This document shows, piece by piece, positions 37,501 through 50,711 of a DNA stretch of 64,000 nt. The DNA is from Aquarana catesbeiana (lineage: Eukaryota; Chordata; Amphibia; Anura; Ranidae). The stretch covers positions 8,082,236 through 8,146,235 of the forward strand of contig NC_133324.1 in assembly GCF_042186555.1 (NCBI RefSeq). Direction: 5' to 3'. The number at the start of each line of letters is the position of its first letter. Position 1 is the stretch's first letter. The notes beneath the pieces are model-generated. The model did no database searches and was not told the origin of the DNA. It saw only the letters and a program-made list of their open reading frames with translations. A program made the position numbers and the translations under genes.

Positions 37501-40500
37501 ATGATGAACAGGGATGAATTGTACCAGGGTTGGGATGAGGATGATAAAGAAGGATGGATGATCTGGGGTGGGGATGATGGAGAGGGATGGATGATCCGGG
37601 GTGTGGATGATGGAGATGGATGAATAATCCGGAGTGGGGATGAGGATGATGGAGAAGGATGGATGATCCGGGGTGGGGATGATGGAGAGGGATGGATGAT
37701 CCGGGGTGGGGATGATGGAGATGGATGAATAATCCGGAGTGGGGATGAGGATGATGGAGAAGGATGGATGATCCGGGGTGGGGATGATGGAGAGGGATGG
37801 ATGATCCGGAGTGGGGATGAGGATGATGGAGAGGGATGGATGATCTGGTGTGGGGAGGAGGATGATGGAGAGGGATGGATGATCCCAGGTGGGGATGAGG
37901 ATGATAGAGAGGGAAGGATGATCTAGGGTGGGGATGATGGAGAGGGATGGATGGATGATCCGGGGTGGGGATGAGGATGATGGGGAGGGATGGATGATCC
38001 GGGGTGGGGATGAGGATGATGGAGAGGGATGGATGATCCAGGGTGGGGAGGATGGAGAGGGATGAATAATCCGGGGAGGGGATGAGGATGATGGAGAGGG
38101 ATGGATGATCTAGGGTGGGGATGATGGAGAGGGATGGATGATCCGGCGTGGGGATGAGGATGATAGAGAGGGATGGATGATCCGAGGTGGGGATGATGGA
38201 GATTGATGGATGGATGATCCGGGGTGGGAATGAGGATGATGGAGAAGGATGGATGATCCGGGTTGGGTGTGAGGATAATGGAGAGGGATGGATGATCCGG
38301 GGTGGGGATGAGGATGATGGAGAGGGATGGATGATCCGGGGTGGGGATGAGGATGATGGAAAGGGATGGATGATCTGGGGTGGGGATGAAGATGATGGAG
38401 AGGGATGATTGATCGGGGGGGTGATGGAGAGGGATGGATGATCCGGGGTGGGGAGGAGGATGATGGAGAGGGATGGATGATCCGGGGTGGTGATGAGGAT
38501 GATGGAGAGGGATGGATGATCCGGGGTGGGGAGGAGGATGAGGGAGAGGGATGGATGATCCGGGGTGGGGATGAGGATGATGGAGAGGGATGGATGATCC
38601 GGGGTGGGGATGAGGATGATGGAGAGGGTTGGATGATCCGGGTTGGGTGTGAGGATAATAGAGAGGGATGGATGATCCGGGGTGGTGATGAGGATGATGG
38701 AGAGGGATGGATGATCTGGGGTGGGGATGATGGAGAGAGATGGATGATCCGGGGTGGGGAGGAGGATGATGGAGAGGGATGGATGATCCGGGGTGGGGAT
38801 GAGGATGATGGAGAGGGATGGATGATCCGGGGTGGGGATGAGGAAGAGAGATGGATGATCCGGGGTGGGGATGATGGAGACTGATGGATGATCTGGGGAG
38901 GGGATGAGGATGATGGAGAGGGATGGATGATCCGGGGTGGGGATGAGGATGATAGAGAGGGATGGATGATGCAGGGGGAGATAATGGAGAGGGATGGATG
39001 ATCCGGGGTGGGGATGAGGGTGATGGAGAGGGATGGATGATCCGGGGTGGGGATGAGGATGATAAAGAGGGATGGATGATCCAGGGTGGGGATGAGGATG
39101 ATGGAGAGGGATGGATGATCTGGGGTGGGGATGATGGAGAGAGATGGATGATCCGGGGTGGGGAGGAGGATGATGGAGAGGGATGGATGATCCGGGGTGG
39201 GGATGAGGAAGAGAGATGGATGATCCGGGGTGGGGATGATGGAGACTGATGGATGATCTGGGGAGGGGATGAGAATGATGGAGAGGGATGGATGATCCGG
39301 GGTGGGGATGAGGATGATGGAGAGGGATGGATGATCCGGGGTGGGGATGAGGATGATAGAGAGGGATCGATGATCCAGGGTGGGGATGAGGATGATGGAG
39401 AGGGATGGATGATCCGGGGTGGGGATGAGGATGATGGAGAGGGATGGATGATCCGGGGTGGGGATGAGGATGATGGAGAGGGATAAGGATGATTCTGGGT
39501 GGAGATGAGAGTTACATTTGAAGAGGTTCTCCACAATGTAAATCATCTTCACCCAAAAACATCCTCCTCCCTCTCCACAATGTAACTCCATTATGTTAGC
39601 TTGACAAGGTCTGGTGTTTGATGTCCCATCTGGGAGATTAAATACAGACAGTCCACTCCACAAACCAATCTAGATTCTAAATCTATCTACAGAAGCACAA
39701 TGCAGCACACACATTGACTTTAGTGACTTACCACGTCTGCATGGCATGCACAGCACTGACGAGGCTGGCCACACCCCCTCCCTGAGATCACATTACTAAC
39801 CTATCACCACTGTCACACTCCGTCTCAGCAGGGAAGAAAAGATCATGGATCATCTGCGGGGCGGGGCGGGGCGGGGCGGGGCGGGGCAGGGCGGGGTGGA
39901 GGAGACGGCACGGGACTACACACAGCTCCGCTGTACAGAGGTTTATCTGTGTTCCCTCCGCGGGAGGCGGGGCGCAGGCTATACAGAGATTAAGAAGTTT
40001 GTTTACAGACAGAATGCCTGACAATAGGTGGCGGAATGCAGTTCCTGTGCGTTCCGCCAGAAAAAAAGCCCTGCAAATGACACTCCTCAAATGAAGAAAT
40101 AGCCAAACAATTTGAACAATACTATCAATCCTTATACAGCATCCCTTCTAACCCCAAATGTCCACAAAATTCAGAAAAAAGCTCATACCTCATTCAATAT
40201 TTTTTTACAGAAATACAGCCCGTCTCCAATCTCAATAGAAACCGCACACAAACTTGAATCTCCTATATGTGATGGGGAATTTGACAAAGCAATTAAAGAC
40301 ACAAAACTGGGAAAGTCCTCGGGATCAGATGGTTTTCCTTTACAATATTATAAAACATTTTCAAACATCCTGAAACCACGCTTCATAGCAGCCTTCCAAT
40401 CACTTCAGACAGAAAATAAAACCCTCCTCAACTTTTAGAAGTGAACATAGCGGTAATTCCCAAAGAAGGAAAAGATGAAACTCAGTTTACAAACTATCGC

Positions 40501-43500
40501 CTAATTTCACTTATAAACGTAGACGTTAAAATATACGCCAAAATACCAGAAAATAGACTTATACCACTACTTACCTCCCTCATCTCATTAGATCTAGTAG
40601 GGTTCATTCCAGGAAGGGAAGGACAGAACAACACAATGAAAGCGCTCAACATTCATCATTGGCTAACTACCAATAAGACACAGGGCTTCTTCCTCTCACT
40701 AGATGCGGAAAAGGCATTGGACAGAGTGGCCTGGGACTATATGGATGCGGTATTATGCTCTATAGGTATTCTACCTCTAATGAGATCACGCATCCGTGCA
40801 CTATATTCTAATCCAATAGAAAAAGTATGAGTCAATGGCCACCTGCCGGACGCCTTTAATTTGCGAAACAAAACGAGACAGGGGTGCCCCTTATCTCCAT
40901 TATTGTTCGTCCTTACATTAGAGCCTTTGTTAAATAGAATAAGACAAAACCCGCATATAAAAGACATTGAAATACAGAACCAAACATATAAACTCGCAGC
41001 CTTTGCAGATGATATGCTCGTGTTCCTATCTCATCCACACATATCACTCCCTAACCTGATACAGGACCTGGAACATTTCCATTCGCTATCTAATTTAAAG
41101 ATAAATCACTTCAAATCAAACGCTCTCAATATCTCGCTAGCACAAGATTTAGTAAATTTATGACAAAAAAACTTCCCCTTCACATGGACCAAAGATGCTA
41201 TAACAAACCTTGGGATTCAGATTTCTACCCACTTGCCAGACCTTTTCAATCTCAATTACATACTTATCTTTAAAGAAGCATACAATGATCTAAAAAGATG
41301 GAATTCTCTTAATGTATCTTGATTTGGTAGAGCATCTTTGATCAAGATGACAATTCTACCATGGCTCCTTTATGTCATGCAAACAACTCCACTAACAACT
41401 CGAATACCAAACTCTTTTTTTACCTCCTTTCTCCACGCATGTTTAACCTTCATATGGAGAGACAAGCCTCCCAGAATCAAACATACTCGCTTAAATTTAC
41501 CAAATTCTAGAGGAGGAATAGCCCTTCCTGATTTACGAAAATATTACCACTCCTCCCACTTAGCAAGAATTGTAGACTGGAATATACACCAACAGGTTGA
41601 GGATTGGGTTTCCTTAGAACACATACTAATTCCACAACCCCTAAGAACCCTTCCTTGGATACATCCTAAACACTACCCATCGGCGGCTAAATCCCACCGT
41701 CTAATAGGCCCCACTTTAGACGTCTTCCGTGAGGTTTCAAAAACTGACAACCCAAACACCCTGGCTGGGTCCTTTGACTCCACTGAAAGGTAACCCAGAC
41801 TTTCAACCGGGACTAGAACAAAACTTCATCCTGGGGGTTTGGCCTCATAAAGACATTCTGACAAAACAATTCTTTAGAGGGAACACCCTCAAAACAAGAG
41901 ACAAAGTTAACAATGACATTTTCCCGAAAGTTCTATCACAATGGAACTATATGCAAATAAAACACTACCTGACCAAACAGGGGACAGCACACACATGAAC
42001 AAGACTGCTAACTACCCTGGAAAATCTTTGCTCCAAAACAAGTCCACAAAGACATACTATCTCTATTCTATATGTTTCTCTCTTTGGGAAACTAAACAAT
42101 TTCACCAGTATGTCATGTCTTCCATGGGAACGAGACCTCAATATCCAAATGTCATTAACAGAATGGGAAACAATTTTCATGTTTCCCTACAAAGGGTCCC
42201 TTAATGTTGCAACTCAAGAATGTGGATATAAAATCATTACATGTTGGTACAGAACACCAACCCTGGTAAACACATTTTATCCCCAATAAATCTCTATCTC
42301 TATCTCTATCTATCAAATCTATCTCTAATAGATGTTGGAGATGTGGAAATGAAGAAGGTTCCATGGTTCATATATGGTGGTCGTGCCCAATGATCCAAAC
42401 ATTTTGGCATATGGTTCATGACACTATCAGCACAGCTACGTCGGAAGAATTGAACTTCACTCCGGCACAATACCTTTTGCACCACAATAAAATTTCTAAA
42501 AAACATTATCTCAAATCCTTACCCATGTTTATGATCAATGCTGCAAAACACTGCATACCGTTCCATTGGCGTTCAACAACTACCCCTTCTAAAAAAGAAT
42601 GGTTTTGTAGAATTAATCATATTGGGAAAAAAGAGGAACTTATCAGAATTTCACAAGGAAACATATCAAAGTACACTTTAACCTGGTATAACTGGATACA
42701 ATTCAAAAATACTAATGACTATGAATCAGCAATATAGCATGATAAAGAAAAGAAACAGAAAAGAGATAAGATGATAAAAAGGAGAGAGAAGGAAATAATA
42801 GAATACACATACTTCCCCTCCCCCATTTTTTTTTTTAATTATTATTATTATTATTATTATTTCTCCCCCACCCCTAAAAATGAATCTCAGCCCATTAGAA
42901 ATTGATCAAAACAGATTAACATAACCTTTATACTATGTGTGTTCTATAGCCCCTTTATGATATGAGATATATATGTACTACATGTTATGATTCTTATGTT
43001 ACAAAATGACATTTTTGATTGCATTAAGCTTATTTCACTTCGGTTGTATAATACTATATGGTTTTGAAACGAAACATGTTCTATTGTTATTACTTTATTC
43101 GATGTATGCTATTTTGATACACAATACAATTCAATGGAGAAAAAAAAGGAATCTGCAACAAAGTTTGGTAAAATCCATGCAATGTACATAAACCACCCAG
43201 AGAGGAGGGTTTTTTCTCAACAAAAGTTACTCTTTAGGAAAGGACAAGATTACAATGTACAAATATATTTAAAGGTGACTTGAGTAACTGTGATAAACTG
43301 TTTACTGTAGGGTCCCCGAAGAGGACATGTGGCCTTAATTTGAGGTTAGAAGAAAGGAGGCTTAACCTTAGATTGTGGAAAGGGATCTTTACTGCTAGAG
43401 AAGTAAAAATGTACAATTCCCTTCCCTAGGAAGTGGTACAAGCTGAGAGTGCTGACAACTTTAAAACCCTTTTAGATGTCTTCCTCGGAAAGCAGAATAT

Positions 43501-46500
43501 ATGGGGCTATGGGAACTTTCAAAGATTAAAAATCACACACACACATACACACACAGGATGAAATGGATGGACCTGTGTTTTTTTTTTCAGTCTTTTAAAC
43601 CATATAAACTATGAACGTCTTACAATTTGTATAATGAATAATACCATAATGTTTGTAATATGTGTGCAATGGTATCTTTGTTGCCTTTCACCGGGCGAAG
43701 TTAACATTCTCTAACATTGAGAAAAATAGCCATGAGAACATTTGACCATGAAAGTTACCATTCACCAATAGAGAAAATGGCCTAACATTATAGGCTGAGA
43801 ACATTGGACCAGCAGGGGAAATAATATGAGGAAGACCTCTGCACTGTGTACAGTTCATGGAGAATCCTGTGTGAATGGAAAAACAAATGGATTTTCAGTC
43901 AGGATGAGACAATGGTTTGGTATAAACATTGGATGTTTGGGCATTCGGACAAGTGGCCAAACTTTTGCCCATCCAACCTACCTTTGGATTGGAGTCGATA
44001 ATCTCATATAGAAGCAATATTTCTACAGCTTCTATATATGACAACCTCCTGCTGTCAGTGATTCCTAAGGAAGCAGTGTATGCTTGCTCCCGAGGCATCC
44101 ATAGGAACCAATGACATCACTGGAAATCCCGGCCACATAAGAAAAGGGGTGGGAATAGCAGTGGCATCACTGTCCAAATAGGGTCACTGGCCATATTTAA
44201 ATTGGAATTTTTAATTTGTTAGCCAAACAACGCTCAAACTGAACCTAAGGACATGTAGTTCTGACAGCACCGCTCCAAGCCTACTGTGTGTAAAGTCTAA
44301 TCAGCTTCTACCTACAGGTGCTACAGGTGCTAGTCCCAAAAGGAGCAGATCCCTTTTATTACCACTGCTAAATGTGACAGCTTCCTGTTGAATTCCAGGT
44401 GCATAGTAACATATAGCAGGGATAAATAAAATGGCTTAGAATCCCCCCAAAATTTATACCAGGCCCTTTAGTCCTGGTATGAATCTTAAGTGGAACCCCA
44501 CAAAATAAGAATGAGGTCTCCTCAAAATTTTACACCAGACCCTTATCCAAGCATGCACCCTGGGTGGCTAGGATGAGGGGGGTTGGGCAGTTGTCTGCCC
44601 AATTCTGAACCATACCAGGCCACATGCACTTAACATGGGGGTACCTTCCCAGGGGGACCACTTGCCCACAATCATGGCCCGGTAGTTGTAGGAGTCTGTG
44701 GGTGGGGGCTTATCTGGCTGTTCTAAAAAGCTAAAGTATAGTTGCAAGTTTTTACATGTTTGTGCTTGAGGTTTATTATTGAAAAATATAAAGTAATACA
44801 CTTGGGAGCTAAAAAATATGAACGCAAGTTAACCATTAGTGAGAGAACCCCAGGAGGAATTGGGGATGGAAAAGGATCTGGAGATTCTTGTAGACCACAG
44901 GCTCAGCAATAGCATGCAATGCCAAGGTGCAGCAAGCAAGGCCAGCGGACTATAAGCATGCATTAAAAGGGTATCTACTGAAGAGATAAGACTTTAATTC
45001 TACCACTTTACAAAACTCTAATTAAGCCACATCTGGAGTATGCCATCTAGTTCTGGTCACCAGTCCTCAGGAAGGATGTGCTAGACTGTCCTGAGTCCAG
45101 AGAAGGGGAACAAAGCCAATAAGGGGGCTGAAGGACCTCAGTTATGAAGAATGACTACAAACATTAAACCTATTCTCCCTGGAGAAGCACGTATAAACAG
45201 ATATGATCACAATATGCAAATTTTTAAATGGTGATTCTAACATAGAGAGTAAACTATTCAGTCTCAGGTTTCTTAAGAAGATACGCAGCCGCTCAAAGAA
45301 GTTGGATGAGAAGCGGTTTAACCTTAAACTCGGTAAGGGGTTCTTTACTGTTAGATCGGTAAGGATGTGGAACTCTCTTTCACAGTTGGTGTTGTCAGAG
45401 AGTGTTATGAAAACTTTCAGTTGGACATCTTAGTGAATGCAATATACAGGGATATGGTAGTGACATAAACACACACACAGAGGTTGAACTGGATGGACTG
45501 GTGTCTTCATTCAACCTTATCAAATATGTAACTATGTACCTATGTTTATGTGTCTGTATAAGACTGGTTTGTGCAAAACAATTAAAACATATTTTTGGGG
45601 TACAAAGTACAGTAAGTAGGCTCAGGTCCTGTTTAATCACTTCAGCCCCGGAAGATTTGGCTGCTGAATGACCAGGCCATTTTTTGCAATTCAGCATTGC
45701 GTCGCTTTAACTGACAATTGCGCAGTCGTGAGGCACTGCACTCAAGCAAAATTGACGTCCTTTTTTACTCACAAATAGAGCTTTCTTTTGGTGGTATTTG
45801 ATCATCTCTGCGGTTTTTATTTTTTGCGCTATAAACAAAAAAGAGCGACAATTTTGAAAAAAAACACAATATTATGTACTTTTTGCTATAATAAATATCC
45901 CCATTTTTTTTTAAAAAAGCAAATTTTTTCTCAGTTTAGGCGATATGTATTCTTCTACATATTTTTTGGTAATAAAAATTGCAATATGCGTATATTGATT
46001 GGTTTGCGCAAAAGTTATAGTGTCTACAAAATAGGGGATAGATTTATAGCATTTTTATTATTATTTTTTTTTCACTAGCAATGGCTGCAATCTGTGATTT
46101 TTATTGGGACTACGACATTATGGCCGACATATAGACCACTTTTGACACATTTTTGGGACCATTGGCATTTATACAGCGATCAGTGCTATAAAAATGCACT
46201 GATTACTGTATAAATGTCCCTGGCAGGGAAGGGGTTAACACTAGGGGGCGATCAAGGGGTTAACTGTGTTCCCTCTCTGGGTTCTAACTGTAGCTGGGAT
46301 GGGACTTGCTAGGGGAAGAGAGAGATCTGTGTTCATACTTTGTATGAACACACGGGGTTGATTTACTAAAGGCCAATAGACTGTGCACCTTGGAACTGCA
46401 AGTGCAGTTGCTCCAGAACTTAGTAAATGAGGTAAAGCTTCACTTTGCAAAGAATACCCAATCACATGCAAGGAAAAAAAAAAAACTGCATTTTTGCCTG

Positions 46501-49500
46501 CACATGTTTGGTTGATGAAAGTCAGCAGAGCTTCTGCTCATTTACTAAACTCTGGAGCAACAGCTCTTGCAGAGGACAACTGCACTTTCCAAAGGGCACA
46601 GTTTTTTTCCCTTTAGTAAGTCAACCCCACAATCTCTCTCTTCTCCCCTCTGAGAACCAGGATCTGTGTGTTTACACTCACAGATCCGATTCTCGCTGTG
46701 TCACAAGCGATGACAGGAGTCCGGTGGTCATCTCGCCCGCCAGGCACTCGCATCAGCTCTGGGGGCGAGCAGCGGGCGCGTGACCCTAGTGGCCACAGGA
46801 TGAAGCGATGTAACATAACATCATTTCGTTTGTGCCATTCTGACGCAGTAAAACTGTGGCGGCTGGTCGGCAAGTGGTTAGCAATGGGGTTGATTTATTA
46901 AAACTGGAGAGGGCAAATTCTGGTGCAGCTCAGCACAGAAACCAATCAGCTTCCAGGTTTTTTTGTCAAAGCTTAATTGAACAAGCTAAAGATAGAAGCT
47001 GATTGGCTACTGTGCACAGCTGCACCAGATTTTGCACTCTCTAGTTTTAGTAAATCAACCCCACTGTCTCTTTAAAACCCCGTTGGCGGTGGAAAGTTAT
47101 GTGTATGGAATCATTGTGTCCCTCTGGGTGCTCCAGGTCCTTCACAATACCAGCAATCGCTTTCTAGAACAGAATGTGGATCATTTGGGGGGTATTGTCC
47201 TGTCATTTTAGGGCCTCAAGAAATGAGTCCATCAGTACATCAGGACTGATCAGTATTCAGATCTATATCCCATAGTGTGTAGACTTTCCCACAGACTAAA
47301 TAATATATACTGATTTGGGTTATGTAGCAGAAATGTAGCAGAATACATGTTGGTCTAAATTTATGAAGAAATATTATTTATTTGCAAAATTTTATAATCA
47401 ACATTTTTAACCAGAATAGATTTTTCTCATTTATATTGAAAAACTTAAAAACTTGGTGGTGATTAAATCCTACCAATATAAATCTCTTTAAAAAAATGAT
47501 AAAATTGCATTTGGGTACATTGTTGCATGATTGAGTAATTATCATTCAAAGTGTTTAAGTGGTTAAAAACAGAATAACTAAAAAAAAAAAAGAAAACCAA
47601 AACAGAGCACCACTGCTGGTCAGATCCCTCGAGATGACTTCAAATCCCCCCAATGTGCTCAGAATTAATATATCATCTTGACTTTTTCAAGTTTAGCCCT
47701 AAAAACTTATAGATACCTCGCTGTGTGTGACTTCAGGAAATCAGTGCCAGAAATATTTCCTGTATAATTAGAGTCAGACAACTCTGATATGAAAGCATCT
47801 GAACAGCCAAAGAACTATTATTCTCCAAGGAGAGTTCAGCAATGGCAGCCTCCATTAGGGAGACCAGTGAATGTCTGTTTGTTGATCTCCCCTATCTATT
47901 AAGAACCCAGAAGTGATCAGTAAAATGTCATTTTGGGGTCCTGCTGCCACTGGGAAGAAGCTAATGGAGTGTGATCTGAACTCCATTCGTTTAATGGAGG
48001 GCAGGGAAGACATCAGGGGTCTCATTAAAGGGAATCTGTCCCAACAAAAAGTATCATATAGAAGACTCATGTCCTCATGTGATTAAAAATAAAGAGTAAG
48101 AAAATAAAGTTAATTCCAAGCACTTTAACCCCTCAAAATACATATATATGAACCTCCCCCACCCCCACATACACACATATACAAAAATAAACACAGATAT
48201 GAGGGGCACCTGTGCACTAAAGATTCAATTTTTCTGCACATGTTATTAACACGCATGCTGGAGTGAGAACAATAATTTTTGTTATCAGTTATCTGGTATG
48301 AGTGGATCATGGGTGCAATGTCAGGCTCCTGCAGACAAGTCCTTCAGATTTCTGCCCATACATCTGTACAGGATTTTTGTTAGAAAGCTGGAGGGCTTGT
48401 GAATGGATAATAGGTGCACTGATCAGCACAATCACAGTCCATCGATACTACAATTCTGTCTGCCACAATGGAAGTCAGAACTTGTGGTTTATTCATTCAC
48501 AGATTCATATGAATGAATAACATGGCTGTGTGGGTGGAGATGATTTTAAATGTGGCTGCAGTTTTGGGGGAGAAGAACCCCCTACCCACTGGCACGGGGG
48601 GGTGAGGGAACATGTGCTGGAACATGTTACACCCTAAATACTGACTTGCCATGTAACATGTTCCAGAAGGTGAACTTAGCCTTTAAAGCATTACCTATGG
48701 AAAAGTGAAGGTACTAAAGTTTGTCACCATTTCAGAGGTGCCGGTCATTTTAAGACTTGACATACTGACTATCTATTTATTCAGTGCAACCTCATCTTTT
48801 ATATTTTACCAAATAATTGGGTAATATATTACATTTGTATGTCCTAAAATGAACTTTGTGTATCTTTTACTGAAAACAAAAGATTACATTTGGTAAACCA
48901 TTGCACTAATATCATGTGACAGAAAAAGATGATACAGCAAGCATTGTTTCTCCAGGGTCTCTGCTTTCAGAAAATATACTATATACTGTTTGGGAGTTTT
49001 ATATCATCTTCAGGCCTAAAATGATTTTTTAACATGGGTGCAAAAATAAAAAAAACAGCTCCACAAACGAAAGGGTTAAACACCTCTAAACTAAACATGA
49101 ACCTAAACTGGGTGTAATTTTTGTCTGGGCACATTGTGTTCCAGTACTGAACTGACCGAGTATAAAAAGATACGAGTAAACTTTCATTGGACGCTCTCAC
49201 CTTATACTTTAGTGTGTGTGGATTTATTTCAGATTTTTTGTTATTTATTTTAAAAGAGAAATCCATGTCATGTAATGCTTGAGCCAAAATGTAGACTGCA
49301 ATATACACTTTATCGGATGTTTTCTCATCAGAAAAATATAAACCAAGTGGAAGTGTCTCCAAACTGCAGTTCCTAAGAGGTAATCTAGTTGTGAGTGGAA
49401 TAAGGAAATTTTTCATTTGGTTTTTTGAAAAGCATCCACAATCAGTTATGAGAATATCCTCTATCAGGGGGTCATTTGGGCGGCTGGATGGATCAATACT

Positions 49501-50655
49501 ATACAAATATTCCACCAATTCCTTTGTGTAGAGATGGGGGAATGTAAACACCAAGCTGCAGTTACTGAGAGCAAAAAACATTTCACTCATTGACCAAGAA
49601 TCTGGTAGAATAAATGTTTTCTCCGTGTAATAAGGGACATTATTATCCAAAAACTTGTAATAAGTCCTACTAACTGAGCCACAAATAATAAGAACTTCCG
49701 TAGTTGAGGTCCGCAGCTCCAGAGGAATTTTATCATAATTCTTTACAGACACCAGAATCTTGAATTCAATACAAATTCCATGATTAGATAAATGTTTGCT
49801 GAGTTGTTGGATCTCCCTCTCTCCGTATTCATCATCAGATGTAAGGATCCCGACCCAGTTCCACTTCAACCTTTCCAGTAAGTTTGCTATGGCCACATAT
49901 TGCATCTCATCATCCGGAACTGTCCGGAAAAAGTTTGGATACATCTTTCTATCAGTCAGTAAAGTATCTCTGGCTCCATAACTAATCTAGAAAGAAAGAA
50001 AACAGTCTGTATAATTAATATGGAACTCTTAATGGACAGAAGAAAACCTTAGAAAATGTTTTATTGTTTTTTTTGTTTTTTTTTTTTAAGAGCAACAAAC
50101 ATGTCATCTGAGCTGTCTACAAGAGATCTATAAGCAGATTTTAGTGGTGCTTTTATTTCACCGGACCAATCAGATAAAGATACAAAAGTAAATGTATTAT
50201 TTCATAAATGATTACAGCCATCAGTGAAAGCTTATAATATGACATTAAGGGGAATTTATCAAACTGGATCAACCAGAATCTGGAGCAACCAATCAGCCTC
50301 TATTTTCAGTTTATTTAGTTAAACTTTGAAGATGAAATATAGAAGCTGATTGGTTGTCATGCATAACTGCCCCAGATTCTGGCTGCTCCAGTTTTGATAA
50401 ATTCCCCTCTAAGAGTTCTTCCTCCTGTAATCCCACCTAGGGGTCTCCTGATCATCAGTTTTCTGGCCAAACACTCCCACTGCAAGACTGATTTTGGCTT
50501 TAGCTGGAGGTGGACAACCGAGTATAAACACAATTACCAGCTCAGCTCCTGAACCTGTATATCCTTTATGGACCAGATCAGTGTTTACATTTCAACCATG
50601 GGTCTGTCTATTCAACCATAACAAGATAACAAAGAAATATACTGCATATACTGTA

Positions 50656-50711
<56 letters not shown>

